Source: Pseudoalteromonas caenipelagi | Lineage (GTDB): Bacteria > Pseudomonadota > Gammaproteobacteria > Enterobacterales > Alteromonadaceae | Assembly: GCF_013140855.1 (NCBI RefSeq) | Contig: NZ_JABBPG010000002.1 | Span: forward strand, 620,001 to 684,000 | Direction of reading: 5' to 3' | Length of the DNA stretch: 64,000 nt | Shown here: piece after piece, positions 17,138 through 26,434 of the stretch | Position numbering within the stretch: the first letter of the stretch is position 1 | How the letters are laid out: every line of letters starts with the position of its first letter | Notes under the pieces: model-generated | Told to the model about the DNA's origin: nothing | Database searches by the model: none | Seen by the model: only the letters and a program-made list of their open reading frames with translations | Translations under genes and position numbers: made by a program

Positions 17138-18676
17138 ATGCTTTTTAAAAAACGTTTGGTATCGCTCTCGTTACTCACTGTGAGTATGTTGTTCAATGCG
17201 CCTATTCAGGCTAATTCAGGTGTTATCAATTTAGAAGAACTTGGTTTTGCGCAACTACAACAGCTTGTTGAAGAAAAAAAGATAAGTTATCAGCAAATTA
17301 CACAGTTTTACCTTTCACGGATAGTCGAGCTCGATGATCGTGGCCCTACACTCAATGCCATTATCAGTTTAAATGAACAGGCATTAGATATAGCAAAGCA
17401 AAGAGATGCATTACGTGGGGCTAATGACGCGCATAATTTACTATACGGTATGCCTATTGTTTTAAAAGATAACATTGAAAGTGCTGACAATATGCCTACT
17501 ACTGCAGGGGCTATAGCGCTTGCAAATAACTATGCTCAGAAGGATGCTCTGCTCGTAGAAAGGCTCAAACAGGCTGGAGCCATTATTTTAGGAAAGGCAA
17601 ATCTTAGTGAATGGGCCAACTTTAAGTCAACACAAAGTTCAAGCGGTTGGAGTGATGTGGGTGGACAAACCAAGAACCCCTATGTGCTCAATCGCACCCC
17701 TTGCGGCTCAAGTTCAGGTTCAGCTGTCGCTGTTGCCGCAAACCTAGCGGTTGCAGCAATTGGCACTGAAACAGATGGTTCGATCACATGTCCAGCTGCA
17801 CATAATGCATTGGTTGGCTTAAAGCCAACTGTGGGACTTGTATCTGTAAACGGCGTTGTGCCTTTATCTCATTCTCAGGATGCACCAGGGCCGATGACTC
17901 GTAGCGTACAAGATGCCGCTGTGTTGCTTGAAGTGTTAACGGGCTCAGAGCCAAATCGCTATCAAAAATTCTTAAATAAGAAAGGGTTAAATAACAAACG
18001 TATTGGTGTAGTACGCAATATCAGTGAGTTTAACCCCATTGCAAGTCAAGCATTTGCAAAAGCACTAGAGGTACTTAGTAATGAAGGCGCTATGTTGGTA
18101 GATAACCTCGTATTGAACGACCAAGAAGCTCTTTCACAAGCTGAGTTTGATATTTTGCTGTATGACTTTAAGCACGATATTAATCAATACTTAGCGAATA
18201 CGCCCAAGCAAGTTAAGGTGAAATCACTAGCTGAGCTGATTAAATTTAATAAGGCACTGCCAAACAGTTACTTTAATCAAGGGCTACTCGAAATGGCCGA
18301 ACAAAAAGGTAGCTTACAAAGTGAATCATATATTGCAGCTAAAAAGTTAGTTGCTGAAAAGGCCAGATTAAAGGGGATTGATGCTTTATTGGCTGAGCAT
18401 AAACTGGATGCAATAGTTGCACCAACCAATGGCCCTGCTTGGGTAATTGATACACTTAATGGTGACCAGTTTACTGGTGCTAGTTCCAGTCCTGCTGCTA
18501 TAGCGGGTTACCCTAGTATCACCGTTCCGATGTCTTTTTATCGAGAGTTGCCATTAGGTATTTCGTTTTTCAGTGGCGCACATCAAGAAGCTAAACTGAT
18601 AGAAATTGGATATGCATTTGAACAAGCGACTAGGGTAAGAAAGTCTCCACAGCTTATTTTCAGTATTGATGAATAA
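17138..18676 (+). CDS. Exported amidase (amidase signature family)
   Basis: 512-aa amidase-signature hydrolase with a Sec signal peptide (cleavage probably after QA near residue 25), so periplasmic or secreted. The Ser-cisSer-Lys triad is visible: K110 in MPIVLKDNIES, the cis serine within CGSSSGS (191-193), and nucleophile S215 in TETDGSITCPA. The family hydrolyses amide bonds of small molecules or peptides; the substrate here is unknown. It is monocistronic. The motif GTTAACCCCCTTTACAA follows the stop. Confidence 0.9.
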   Translation: MLFKKRLVSLSLLTVSMLFNAPIQANSGVINLEELGFAQLQQLVEEKKISYQQITQFYLSRIVELDDRGPTLNAIISLNEQALDIAKQRDALRGANDAHNLLYGMPIVLKDNIESADNMPTTAGAIALANNYAQKDALLVERLKQAGAIILGKANLSEWANFKSTQSSSGWSDVGGQTKNPYVLNRTPCGSSSGSAVAVAANLAVAAIGTETDGSITCPAAHNALVGLKPTVGLVSVNGVVPLSHSQDAPGPMTRSVQDAAVLLEVLTGSEPNRYQKFLNKKGLNNKRIGVVRNISEFNPIASQAFAKALEVLSNEGAMLVDNLVLNDQEALSQAEFDILLYDFKHDINQYLANTPKQVKVKSLAELIKFNKALPNSYFNQGLLEMAEQKGSLQSESYIAAKKLVAEKARLKGIDALLAEHKLDAIVAPTNGPAWVIDTLNGDQFTGASSSPAAIAGYPSITVPMSFYRELPLGISFFSGAHQEAKLIEIGYAFEQATRVRKSPQLIFSIDE

Positions 18677-18683
18677 ACAAAGT

Positions 18684-18700
18684 GTTAACCCCCTTTACAA
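18684..18700. repeat. Partial copy of the AAAGGGGGTT motif
   Basis: GTTAACCCCCTTTACAA; its reverse complement TTGTAAAGGGGGTTAAC shares 14 bases with the palindromic motif at 12596-12614. It lies between the amidase gene and the broken GNAT gene. Confidence 0.4.
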
Positions 18701-18730
18701 TCACTAGAAATTATAAATTACAGAATAAAA

Positions 18731-19250
18731 GTGATAGAAACTTCGCAGCCATTACTGAGAAAAACCACTTTGCAAGATTGGCCATTATTTTTATAGCTGC
18801 ACCGAGATGAGCGCGTAATGCGCTGGGTTAGTGATGCAATGGATGAGCCTGTGATTCGTGAAAAATTCATGCAAAGGTATGAAGACACTGATGCTTGGCA
18901 AAAGGAGTCGCCATGTTGGCTAACTTTGGTTGTTGTCGATAAGCACATTGGAAATGAAGTGGAGTTACACGGCTTTTATTCTCAGTGGCACCCCTACCAG
19001 CAGGCTGAAGTCGGCTTTATGCTGTTACCTGAATATCAAGGTAAGGGATATGCAAAGGCCACCACGCAAGCGGTGATCGATTTTATCGTAAAAGAATGTT
19101 GCTTTCATAAAGTCGTTGCCACTGTCTGTGAGGGCATTTACATTGCTGAAACCTCTTGGTTTTACTCACGAAGGCACGTTAAAAGACAACTTTAAAATTG
19201 CTGGGCAATGGATAAACGATCAAAAACTTGCTTTGATCGCAAATAATTGA
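18731..19250 (+). pseudogene. GNAT acetyltransferase, broken by stop and frameshift
   Basis: Reading from a GTG at 18731, a RimJ/RimL-type GNAT protein begins (IETSQPLLRKTTLQDWPLFL) but meets a TAG at 18794-18796, then resumes in the same frame with LHRDERVMRWVSDAMDE. The core is intact (VGFMLLPEYQGKGYAKATTQAVIDF, the acetyl-CoA loop). Around 19130-19145 the frame is lost; the expected tail (LLKPLGFTHEGTLKDNF, then KIAGQWINDQKLALIANN) continues in another frame to the TGA at 19248. Two independent lesions make a sequencing error less likely. The longest intact stretch, 18818-19195, would lack both ends of the domain. Confidence 0.8.
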
Positions 19251-19309
19251 CCCTGCTTTGTTTGTAAGATTCTATTTAAGCTTAATTCGCAAAATGAAAT
19301 GGAGTCTAG

Positions 19310-21331
19310 ATGAAACAAAGTTTAGTTGCATTAGCAGCCTGTTTACTCGTGAGCGGTGCTTTTGTTAATGCAAAGCCCCTTGAATTGGAAGATGTCTTTA
19401 ATCTTGAGTACGCCAATCAAATTGAATTTAGCCATGATGCTGATCTGGTTTATTTTGTGCGTAACCGCATGGACATTAAAACGGATAAAAAAGTCAGCAA
19501 TATCTGGTCAGTCAATGTAAAAAGCAAACAATTATTACCTGTTACAAGCGGTGTTCATAATGATTATGCGCCAGTATTGTCGCCACAAGGTGATCGATTG
19601 GCATTTATCTCGACTCGTGATGGTAGCAGTCAAATCTATGTTAAGTGGTTAGCATCTGGAGCGGTAGCAAAAATAAGTAATTTGACTCAGTCACCTCGCG
19701 CTTTGAACTGGACTCCCGATGGAAAACAGATTGTATTTAGTCAATTTGTGCCTGAGACAGCTAAAACGCCTGTTAGCTTAAAAGGTAAACCCAAAGGAGC
19801 AACATGGGCGAAGCCCCCATTCTTCATTGATGACGTATTTTATCGAGCGGATGGAGCGGGATATAGCAAACCTGGCTTTACCCATATTTTTAAAATTGAT
19901 GCCAATGGTGGTAATGCGCAACAGTTAACTTCTGGGCACTACAATCATGGCGGTTCTGTTAGCTTTAGCAGTGATGGCAACACATTATACTTCTCTGCAA
20001 ACCGTCACGCAGAGCATGAACTAAAAATCACCAATTCAGAAGTTTATGCGCTTGATATGACATCTTTGGAGATCAAAGCGGTAACGAATAGAGTTGGACC
20101 GGATAGCGCGCCGAGTGTGTCACCAAATGGACGTTTTTTAGCATATATTGGCTATGACGATAAGCGTACTAACTATGAAAATGCCAATATTTACGTGATT
20201 GATCTGGAAAATGGCGACAGTCGCGTTTTAACAGAAGAGCTAGATCGGAGCGTCGAAAGTATTCAATGGGATAGTAAAAGCCGTGGCTTATACTACAGCT
20301 ATGACACTCAAGGAAAGACAGTTGTTGCCCACCAACCACTTAATGGAAAAGCAAAGGTCATTACCGATCAAGTAGGGAGCGTGTCATTTGGTCGCCCATA
20401 CTCTGGGGGGGATTTTGATGTCAGTGTTAAGGGCGATGTTGCATTTACTATGGCAGATACTCAAAGACCTGCTGATGTTGGTTTGGTGCAACGTGGTAAA
20501 ACTGAGCGTTTAACACAGCTAAACGAAGATGCTTTGGCGAGTAAAACTTTAGGTAATGTTGAAGAGATCTGGGTGAAATCTAAGCATGACCAATTAGAAG
20601 TTCAAGGTTGGATTGTCTATCCACCAAACTTTGATAAATCTAAGAAGTACCCACTTGTATTAGAGATCCATGGTGGCCCTGTGGCGAATTATGGGCCTCA
20701 CTTTAGTGCAGAGGCACAATTGTTTGCCGCAAAAGGCAACGTGGTATTGTATATGAACCCACGAGGTAGTGACTCTTACGGAAAAGCATTTGCGCAAACT
20801 ATTCATCACAATTACCCAAGCAATGACTTTGATGATTTAATGACAGGAGTTGATGCTGTTATTAAAAAAGGCTTTATTGATGAGTCGCGTTTATTCGTCA
20901 CGGGCGGATCGGGTGGTGGTGTGCTTACGGCATGGATTGTTGGGCATACAGATAGATTTGCCGCTGCTGTTGTTGCAAAACCGGTAATTAATTGGTTTAG
21001 TTTTGTGTTAACGGCTGATTTTTATCCGTTCTTCGCCGATTATTGGTTCCCTGGCAAGCCTTGGGAATATACAGAGCATTATATGAAGCGTTCACCGATA
21101 AGTTATGTGGGCAACGTTAAAACACCTACTATGTTGCTAACGGGGGATGCTGATTATCGCACACCAATTTCAGAAACTGAGCAATTCTATCAGGCGCTAA
21201 AACTTCAAGGTGTAGAAACGGCAATGGTTAGGATCCCTGATGCATCGCATGGAATTACCGCTAGACCATCTAACTTGATGAATAAAGTAGCATATATTCA
21301 ATGGTGGTTTGATAAGCACAGTAATAAGTAA
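19310..21331 (+). CDS. Secreted S9-family prolyl oligopeptidase-like peptidase
   Basis: 673 aa with a Sec signal peptide (cleavage near FVNA/KP, residue 22). An N-terminal beta-propeller of WD40/TolB-like repeats (about 30-400) is followed by an alpha/beta-hydrolase domain. The catalytic triad by motif is S534 (GGSGGG), D615 (DYRTP) and H647 (DASHGI). GxSxG context and domain order match DPP-IV/acylaminoacyl peptidases, which cleave short peptides and so would act in peptide scavenging outside the cytoplasm. ATGGAG precedes the ATG. It is monocistronic with a terminator behind it. Confidence 0.93.
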   Translation: MKQSLVALAACLLVSGAFVNAKPLELEDVFNLEYANQIEFSHDADLVYFVRNRMDIKTDKKVSNIWSVNVKSKQLLPVTSGVHNDYAPVLSPQGDRLAFISTRDGSSQIYVKWLASGAVAKISNLTQSPRALNWTPDGKQIVFSQFVPETAKTPVSLKGKPKGATWAKPPFFIDDVFYRADGAGYSKPGFTHIFKIDANGGNAQQLTSGHYNHGGSVSFSSDGNTLYFSANRHAEHELKITNSEVYALDMTSLEIKAVTNRVGPDSAPSVSPNGRFLAYIGYDDKRTNYENANIYVIDLENGDSRVLTEELDRSVESIQWDSKSRGLYYSYDTQGKTVVAHQPLNGKAKVITDQVGSVSFGRPYSGGDFDVSVKGDVAFTMADTQRPADVGLVQRGKTERLTQLNEDALASKTLGNVEEIWVKSKHDQLEVQGWIVYPPNFDKSKKYPLVLEIHGGPVANYGPHFSAEAQLFAAKGNVVLYMNPRGSDSYGKAFAQTIHHNYPSNDFDDLMTGVDAVIKKGFIDESRLFVTGGSGGGVLTAWIVGHTDRFAAAVVAKPVINWFSFVLTADFYPFFADYWFPGKPWEYTEHYMKRSPISYVGNVKTPTMLLTGDADYRTPISETEQFYQALKLQGVETAMVRIPDASHGITARPSNLMNKVAYIQWWFDKHSNK

Positions 21332-21357
21332 CTTTTGGAATTATATTTAGCGTCATA

Positions 21358-21381
21358 AATGCCAGCTTACTGCTGGCATTT
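21358..21381 (+). terminator. Intrinsic terminator of S9 peptidase gene
   Basis: AATGCCAGC-TTACT-GCTGGCATTTT about 27 bp after the stop: a strong stem with a short T-run. Confidence 0.85.
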
Positions 21382-21427
21382 TGTTTGATTATTGTTCTAT
21401 TCTTAATAAACCAGTTGTGCTTTTTAG

Positions 21428-22309
21428 GTGGTTGGTTTGTACGTTCGTTTGATTAAAAGTGCTGTTTTCTTACCTTGCTTTTTTAGTGGCTTTTGGGCTG
21501 TTGCTGTTCAACTCTATGTTGACGATGAAAAAGACTTTATTATTTACCAAGGTCTAAATCCGACTACCAATATTGCCAATAGCACCAATACCCTCATTCT
21601 CAATGCATTACCTCAAGGAAAAATAACCTTTGTACCAGCCAGTTATCCTCGTGCCATAAAAGCGATGCGTACAAGCGAACATGCCGTTTGTGCCGCAAAT
21701 AAAGTAAAAACCAAAGAACGTTTGCAAGAGTTTCTATTCAGCTTACCTGTTAGTATTTATTTAAGCCGCCGACTGTATCAGCATTTATCTGAACCACCAC
21801 TTTCAGACTCTGTACTCACCGACAATGGTGAAGTTAAATCTTTACCAGCTCTGTTTAAAGTTTATACACAAGCGCTCATTGTTTTTACGCCTACCATGTC
21901 TTATGGACCATTTTTTGATAAGCAGTTTGAACAGGTAAAACGTGAAAATAAGGTATACAGAGTTGGCAGTAATCCATATGACGATATGTACAACCTATTC
22001 AAATCAAAACGAGCGGACTTTTTACTCGGTTACCCTGCTGAAATTTATCGACACTTACAACAAGAGCAAGCTGATTATCGAGGTTATAGTGTGGCCGATG
22101 CACCACGTTACATCATTGGTTATTGGATGTGTAATAACAATCAACAAAGCAGAGAGTTCTTAGCTTTGTTTAATTCGCTAATGACTCAGCTTTATGCCAA
22201 ACAAGCATTTTATGATGCACATTTAAGATGGTTGCCAGAATCCTCACAAAAGCTAACAAGAGCTTATTTAGATGAGTTAATACGCTTGCTTAAATCAAAC
22301 AATGAATAA
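21428..22309 (+). CDS. Periplasmic solute-binding-like protein, copy 1
   Basis: 293 aa with an N-terminal hydrophobic signal. It resembles the divergent family-3 solute-binding (PBP-II-like) proteins often annotated as TIGR02285: LYVDDEKDFIIY at the mature N-terminus, then PASYPRAIKAM, FTPTMSYGPFFD and YIIGYWMCNN. It shares this backbone with the next gene (21428 and 22494 are tandem paralogues). No transporter or kinase is adjacent, so the ligand and role are unknown. The start is uncertain: GTG at 21428 or TTG at 21437. Confidence 0.75.
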   Translation: MVGLYVRLIKSAVFLPCFFSGFWAVAVQLYVDDEKDFIIYQGLNPTTNIANSTNTLILNALPQGKITFVPASYPRAIKAMRTSEHAVCAANKVKTKERLQEFLFSLPVSIYLSRRLYQHLSEPPLSDSVLTDNGEVKSLPALFKVYTQALIVFTPTMSYGPFFDKQFEQVKRENKVYRVGSNPYDDMYNLFKSKRADFLLGYPAEIYRHLQQEQADYRGYSVADAPRYIIGYWMCNNNQQSREFLALFNSLMTQLYAKQAFYDAHLRWLPESSQKLTRAYLDELIRLLKSNNE

Positions 22310-22493
22310 ACCAAATCGAGGACAACCCGATCATAATTTATCAAATGATTAGCAAAGCATGTTCTGTTTTCTCGTACAGGTGGGTCTTTTTAATTTAAAA
22401 ATAGCAATAATATAAACGACAACTAACTGGCGCTTTGTATTGTCGGTAGCCTATGCTAATAACTGTTGATTAGAAAGTGTGCTGTACTTAATT

Positions 22494-23372
22494 ATGCTGA
22501 TCCGCATCTTTATTCTGCTGTTTTGCCTTCATTCACATCTAACACATGCCATGTTTTTATATGTGGATGATGAAAATGATTTGCGCGTATTAAGAAAAGA
22601 AGTTCCTCCTTCAAATATTGGCAATAACACCAATTTATTGGTGATGAGCTTTTTGGATAAACAAAAGGTTACTTTGGTCCCTGCTAGTTATAAACGAGCA
22701 CTCAGGGCTATGCATGAAAAAGAGGATGCCGTGTGCGTTCAGAACAGGATCAAAACGCCGAAAAGGCTTGAAAATTACTTGTTTAGCTTACCTATAAATA
22801 TATATTTAAGTCATCGATTGTATCAGCATATTCAATCACCCCCTCTGAGTGCTGAATTACTTAATGAAGCTGGAGAAATTAGCGCTTTAGCGGATGTGTT
22901 TTATAAATATAAAAGTACGATGATAGTTTTAGCACCGTCTATGTCTTATGGGGACTATCTAGATACGCAAATTAGAAACATCCCTGACAGTAACAAAGTG
23001 TTGCGTGATGGTACTAACCATTATGATATGAATTTTCAAATGTTCCGGCGTCACCGAGCTGATTTCTATCTGGGGTTTCCGGCGGCAATATTCAGGCATT
23101 TACAAAAAGAGTCAGCTGAGCTGCGTGCGTATGATATTGCCGGTGCGCCAAAATACATTATTGGTCATTGGATGTGTAATGATAATCCGCAAAGTCGAGC
23201 GTTTTTAAAAGAGTTTGATAAAGCAGTTAAACAAGTTTACCAGATGGCAGACTTTTATCACGCTCACCTGCGTTGGTTACCCGAAACGGCACAGCTAAAA
23301 ACAAAAGTGTATCTTGACGACTTACTCAAATCATTTGGGGTCACGCCCCCTGCAATCGTTAAGTACTGGTGA
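22494..23372 (+). CDS. Periplasmic solute-binding-like protein, copy 2
   Basis: 292 aa from the ATG at 22494 (an upstream in-frame GTG lies at 22479). The signal peptide MLIRIFILLFCLHSHLTHA is followed by FLYVDDENDL. Colinear with copy 1 through PASYKRALRAM, LAPSMSYGDYLD, HRADFYLGFPA and YIIGHWMCND, so a tandem duplication. The cysteine of the C-terminal WMCN motif and an earlier one (AVC) are conserved in both, possibly a disulfide. The function is unknown. Confidence 0.75.
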   Translation: MLIRIFILLFCLHSHLTHAMFLYVDDENDLRVLRKEVPPSNIGNNTNLLVMSFLDKQKVTLVPASYKRALRAMHEKEDAVCVQNRIKTPKRLENYLFSLPINIYLSHRLYQHIQSPPLSAELLNEAGEISALADVFYKYKSTMIVLAPSMSYGDYLDTQIRNIPDSNKVLRDGTNHYDMNFQMFRRHRADFYLGFPAAIFRHLQKESAELRAYDIAGAPKYIIGHWMCNDNPQSRAFLKEFDKAVKQVYQMADFYHAHLRWLPETAQLKTKVYLDDLLKSFGVTPPAIVKYW

Positions 23373-23782
23373 ACTTGTCACTGTAGGCACACATTCTAAG
23401 TTAATTTATAATGTGGATAGCGACTTTGCCCAATAAAGTTATTGTACCTACTCAGTGTGTTGCATTCACTGGTCATAGCCCGTTATTACTGCGTAAAAGA
23501 GTCTTGTCTTTGGCTTGCCAAGTTGCACAGCTAGTCACTGTGGTGCCAGCAACCTCTCTTTTTATATAGATTGTTAATAGTCATGTTTTTGTTTTGAAAG
23601 TGGTTTTAATGATTTTCACTCGGTTTTGACAGTATACTCTAAAGCTCATCATAAAGTCTGTAATTTACAGCTTGGACCCTTATTAGGTGTATTTGTAACT
23701 TTTCTGTAAATGATTGCGTATATATTAGCGCTCGGCTGCGCAGCTGACCCATATACTTTAAGAATTTATTACAGGAAAAATA
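23373..23782. other. Gene-free region upstream of the secreted two-gene unit
   Basis: 410 bp without a credible gene. A possible promoter is TTGACA at 23626-23631 with TCATAA at 23649-23654 (17-bp spacer), which would leave a leader of about 125 nt before the gene at 23783. Nothing else recognised. Confidence 0.4.
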
Positions 23783-24754
23783 ATGAAAACTATTACTTCT
23801 ATGTGCTTCAGTGCACTATTAGGAGCGTTGGCTATTGCCCCTGCACACGCTTCTTTGTACAAAGACCCAGGTTATGTAGAGCAATCTGCGCGTGTTGTTA
23901 CGAAGAACAATGCTGTAGGGCGAACTCATCAGTACCGTGATCAACAGGGTTGGATGTATGTCGACAGCGTTGCAAATGGCGCTACCAGTGGCTTCTACCA
24001 AGCTGGAAACTGGCTGAAATTGCATGATCGAAACTTTAAAATGGCCATTGGGTTTGTTGAATTTTCTTTTAACCCATCAGAATTAGACTGTACACAAGGA
24101 ATGAGCTTCAACTTAAAAGTGGGAGAAGACTCTGTCGCTGCGTTTAAGCCTAATTGTGATGACTTGCTTGATGCTTCTGTGTCTTACCCTGTTGAATATT
24201 ACTTTGATTTGATCCCCGAACCAATTAAGCCAAAACTTGAGCTGCCTTTAGACCCCTTAGGTTTGCTGAAGTTAGGCGTTAAATTTGGTGCGGGAGTTGA
24301 AGCTGGTGCAGACTTTACTGTGGGTGGTGTTATTGGGGGACATGGCAATGAAGCACCATTTGAAGTCGGTGGTGTTAGGCGTCCGGATTACATCTACGCG
24401 TCAGTGGAGCCGTATGTGGGCGGTGTGGTATCAAGCTCTGCATACGGATCATTTGGTCATGGCATTGCGGAAGCAGGCGTGAAAGGCAAACTTAGCTTAC
24501 TTAAAGTAAAAGGTAAGGGTTACGTAGAAGCGGGTATTCGCCGCGTGGTTGTTGATGAACAAGTTCGTGAAGAGGGTTTTTTAGAGCTTAAAGTATCGGG
24601 CAAGCTCTCTGGTGGAGACGGTAAAATTCAAGGCTATTGTAAAAAGCTATGGGGTTTATTGGTATTTAACGTAGATATTATGAAGTGGAAACCGCTTTAT
24701 GAGCGAGAAAGAACGTTCTACGAGTACGCAAGTCCACGCTGGGAACAACTTTAA
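23783..24754 (+). CDS. Secreted protein of unknown function
   Basis: 323 aa with a clear signal peptide (MKTITSMCFSALLGALAIAPAHA/S). The mature protein is rich in glycine, valine and alternating hydrophobics from about 170 on (GVKFGAGVEAGADFTVGGV and KGKLSLLKVKGKGYVEAGI), suggesting extended beta-sheet, and ends with WGLLVFNVDIMKWKPLYERE. Two early cysteines (about 105 and 125) could pair. AGGAAAAATA precedes the ATG. It is followed after 42 bp by the lipid-transfer-like gene, separated by a hairpin, so the two probably form one transcript. I do not recognise a family. Confidence 0.75.
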   Translation: MKTITSMCFSALLGALAIAPAHASLYKDPGYVEQSARVVTKNNAVGRTHQYRDQQGWMYVDSVANGATSGFYQAGNWLKLHDRNFKMAIGFVEFSFNPSELDCTQGMSFNLKVGEDSVAAFKPNCDDLLDASVSYPVEYYFDLIPEPIKPKLELPLDPLGLLKLGVKFGAGVEAGADFTVGGVIGGHGNEAPFEVGGVRRPDYIYASVEPYVGGVVSSSAYGSFGHGIAEAGVKGKLSLLKVKGKGYVEAGIRRVVVDEQVREEGFLELKVSGKLSGGDGKIQGYCKKLWGLLVFNVDIMKWKPLYERERTFYEYASPRWEQL

Positions 24755-24759
24755 TTTTT

Positions 24760-24784
24760 ATATGGCGGCTTAGTGCCGCCATAT
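24760..24784 (+). terminator. Hairpin between the two secreted-protein genes
   Basis: ATATGGCGGC-TTAGT-GCCGCCATAT, a 10-bp stem, not followed by a T-run and ending just before the Shine-Dalgarno GGAG (24787-24790) of the next gene. It may act as a partial terminator or mRNA-processing element that sets the ratio of the two proteins. Confidence 0.5.
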
Positions 24785-24796
24785 ATGGAGTATGTT

Positions 24797-26377
24797 ATGA
24801 AAATTAGAGTGTATTCTGTTATTTTACTGACGGTTGCCATTTTATCGGGTATTGGCTATCTTGCGAACCTCCCTTCCCCTAGCAATGCAACGAACCAAGC
24901 GCTCAGAAATGCTGAAACTTCATTGTTTGAAACGCAAGACAAAGAAAGTCAATCTACTTACATTGTACAAATAGATTCATCTATTCGCTCTGACAAGCAA
25001 GTGGTGTTATCTCACTCGCAACTTAGTTGGCATATGCAGCTACAAACGCAAGCGGCGAGTAACGCACGACTTGGCCAATTGAGTAATATTAGTTATACGC
25101 AGGATAGTCAGCCGGTGTCGTTGGTGAGTGATTTGCCGTTTAAAGTTAATTACGAGCAGCACCGTTTTGAGCAACTCGATTTACTTGGTTTACCCAAGGA
25201 GCACACACTTCAGGTCACTAAGCAACTATTTGACCTCTTAAGCTATGATTTGACTCAACCTCTTGTAATAGACGAAGCGCAGCGCCAAGCGACCTATCGT
25301 TATCAACAAACAGATAATAGGATTGTTAGAAGCACTGTGGAGTTTAAATATCACACAGCTAATCATAAACCTGAAAAAGAACAACAAGCTTGGCAGTTAT
25401 TACTGGCACCCTCCGGGGACATTGAGAAACTAAGTTATATCAACACACTACATTGGCAACAGCAGCAGCAAAAATACATCGTTGAACAAAGTGTGAATGT
25501 GGTCAAAGTCGCAAATTCGTTTACTGTGCTTAGTGCCCAAAGTAGCGATGCGAACGCTCATATAAAGGTTTCGCAATCACCAACAGTACAGCGAGAAATA
25601 ACAGACAACGCATCGTTTAAAGAGGCATTACTCGAACTTAAAGAGTCTCTGTCTGTAGCGCAGGCAAAGGTGGTAGGTCACTATTTGGTAGAACACTATA
25701 GTGCCTATGAAATCCAAGCCTTACTTGATGAAATGCCCCACTTTAGCTCTGCTATTATCTATTCGTTGCAAAAGCTGCAGACACCTCAGGCGGAGGCAAT
25801 ATTAGTGGACTTAATTCAGTTTGAGCAAACGTCCGATCTGGACAAACACAAACTGGCGATGGCTTTGGGTCGTTTTGGCGCATCAAGTGCGCTGTCTTTG
25901 CAAACATTGCAATCTATTGCTGCGCTACCAGAGCACCAAGTGGCAAATACCGCGCTACTCAGTTTGGGGACTATGGCCTACTTTACGCCTGAGCAAGCGG
26001 TCAATGTAAAAAACTATCTGCAACAAAATATTAGCGAACAATTCAATTTGTCGACTACGGTTTTAGCTGTTGAAAATAGTAAAGACCCCAGTTTACTTGC
26101 CAAATTATCACCTTTACTTGGTAGTGCGGATGATTCAGCTAAGTTAAACAGTATTAAAGTGTTAAGTAAGCATACTGATTATCAAGATCAAGTTGTGTCA
26201 GCGCTGTTAGCATCGCCGCAGCCTAAGTTTGTTGCGGCTTTTACCCGCACTATGCTCGAAACTGGAGAAGCGCTTAGTGCAGCGAATAAAGCAAGGCTTA
26301 AACAATTACAAAGCCAAACGCAAAACCCTGTGGTACGTAAAAAGATTGCTGAATTGCTCGAAGAAAAAGCCGGTTAA
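24797..26377 (+). CDS. Exported protein resembling vitellogenin/LLTP N-terminal module
   Basis: 526 aa from the ATG at 24797 (GGAG 6 nt upstream). An N-terminal hydrophobic helix (about 5-24) is a signal or anchor. Residues about 50-270 look beta-rich and include LPFKVNYEQHRFEQL followed by TKQLFDLLSYDL, resembling the vitellogenin N-terminal motif (PFKFxYxxGxV... NIKRGILSLLQLNL). From about 285 to 525 it is all-helical, HEAT-like (LQKLQTPQAEAILVDLIQ, then ANTALLSLGTMAYF), as in the helical domain of large lipid transfer proteins (vitellogenin, MTP, apoB). That resemblance is my recollection of the family and needs a profile search. It could otherwise be a plain HEAT-repeat protein. Co-directional with the secreted protein upstream. 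Confidence 0.6.
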   Translation: MKIRVYSVILLTVAILSGIGYLANLPSPSNATNQALRNAETSLFETQDKESQSTYIVQIDSSIRSDKQVVLSHSQLSWHMQLQTQAASNARLGQLSNISYTQDSQPVSLVSDLPFKVNYEQHRFEQLDLLGLPKEHTLQVTKQLFDLLSYDLTQPLVIDEAQRQATYRYQQTDNRIVRSTVEFKYHTANHKPEKEQQAWQLLLAPSGDIEKLSYINTLHWQQQQQKYIVEQSVNVVKVANSFTVLSAQSSDANAHIKVSQSPTVQREITDNASFKEALLELKESLSVAQAKVVGHYLVEHYSAYEIQALLDEMPHFSSAIIYSLQKLQTPQAEAILVDLIQFEQTSDLDKHKLAMALGRFGASSALSLQTLQSIAALPEHQVANTALLSLGTMAYFTPEQAVNVKNYLQQNISEQFNLSTTVLAVENSKDPSLLAKLSPLLGSADDSAKLNSIKVLSKHTDYQDQVVSALLASPQPKFVAAFTRTMLETGEALSAANKARLKQLQSQTQNPVVRKKIAELLEEKAG

Positions 26378-26396
26378 TACGTTTTAAGTCTAGATG

Positions 26397-26431
26397 AAAA
26401 GATACCAGCGTAAAAGCTGGTATCTTATTTT
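26397..26431. terminator. Bidirectional terminator
   Basis: GATACCAGC-GTAAAA-GCTGGTATC flanked by AAAA on the left and TTATTTT on the right, between the convergent genes ending at 26377 and 26435. Confidence 0.85.
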
Positions 26432-26434
26432 GAT

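Noticed and set aside
23710..23940. Plus-strand 76-codon frame upstream of the secreted protein
   Set aside because: Overlaps the strongly supported gene at 23783 in another frame and has no Shine-Dalgarno.
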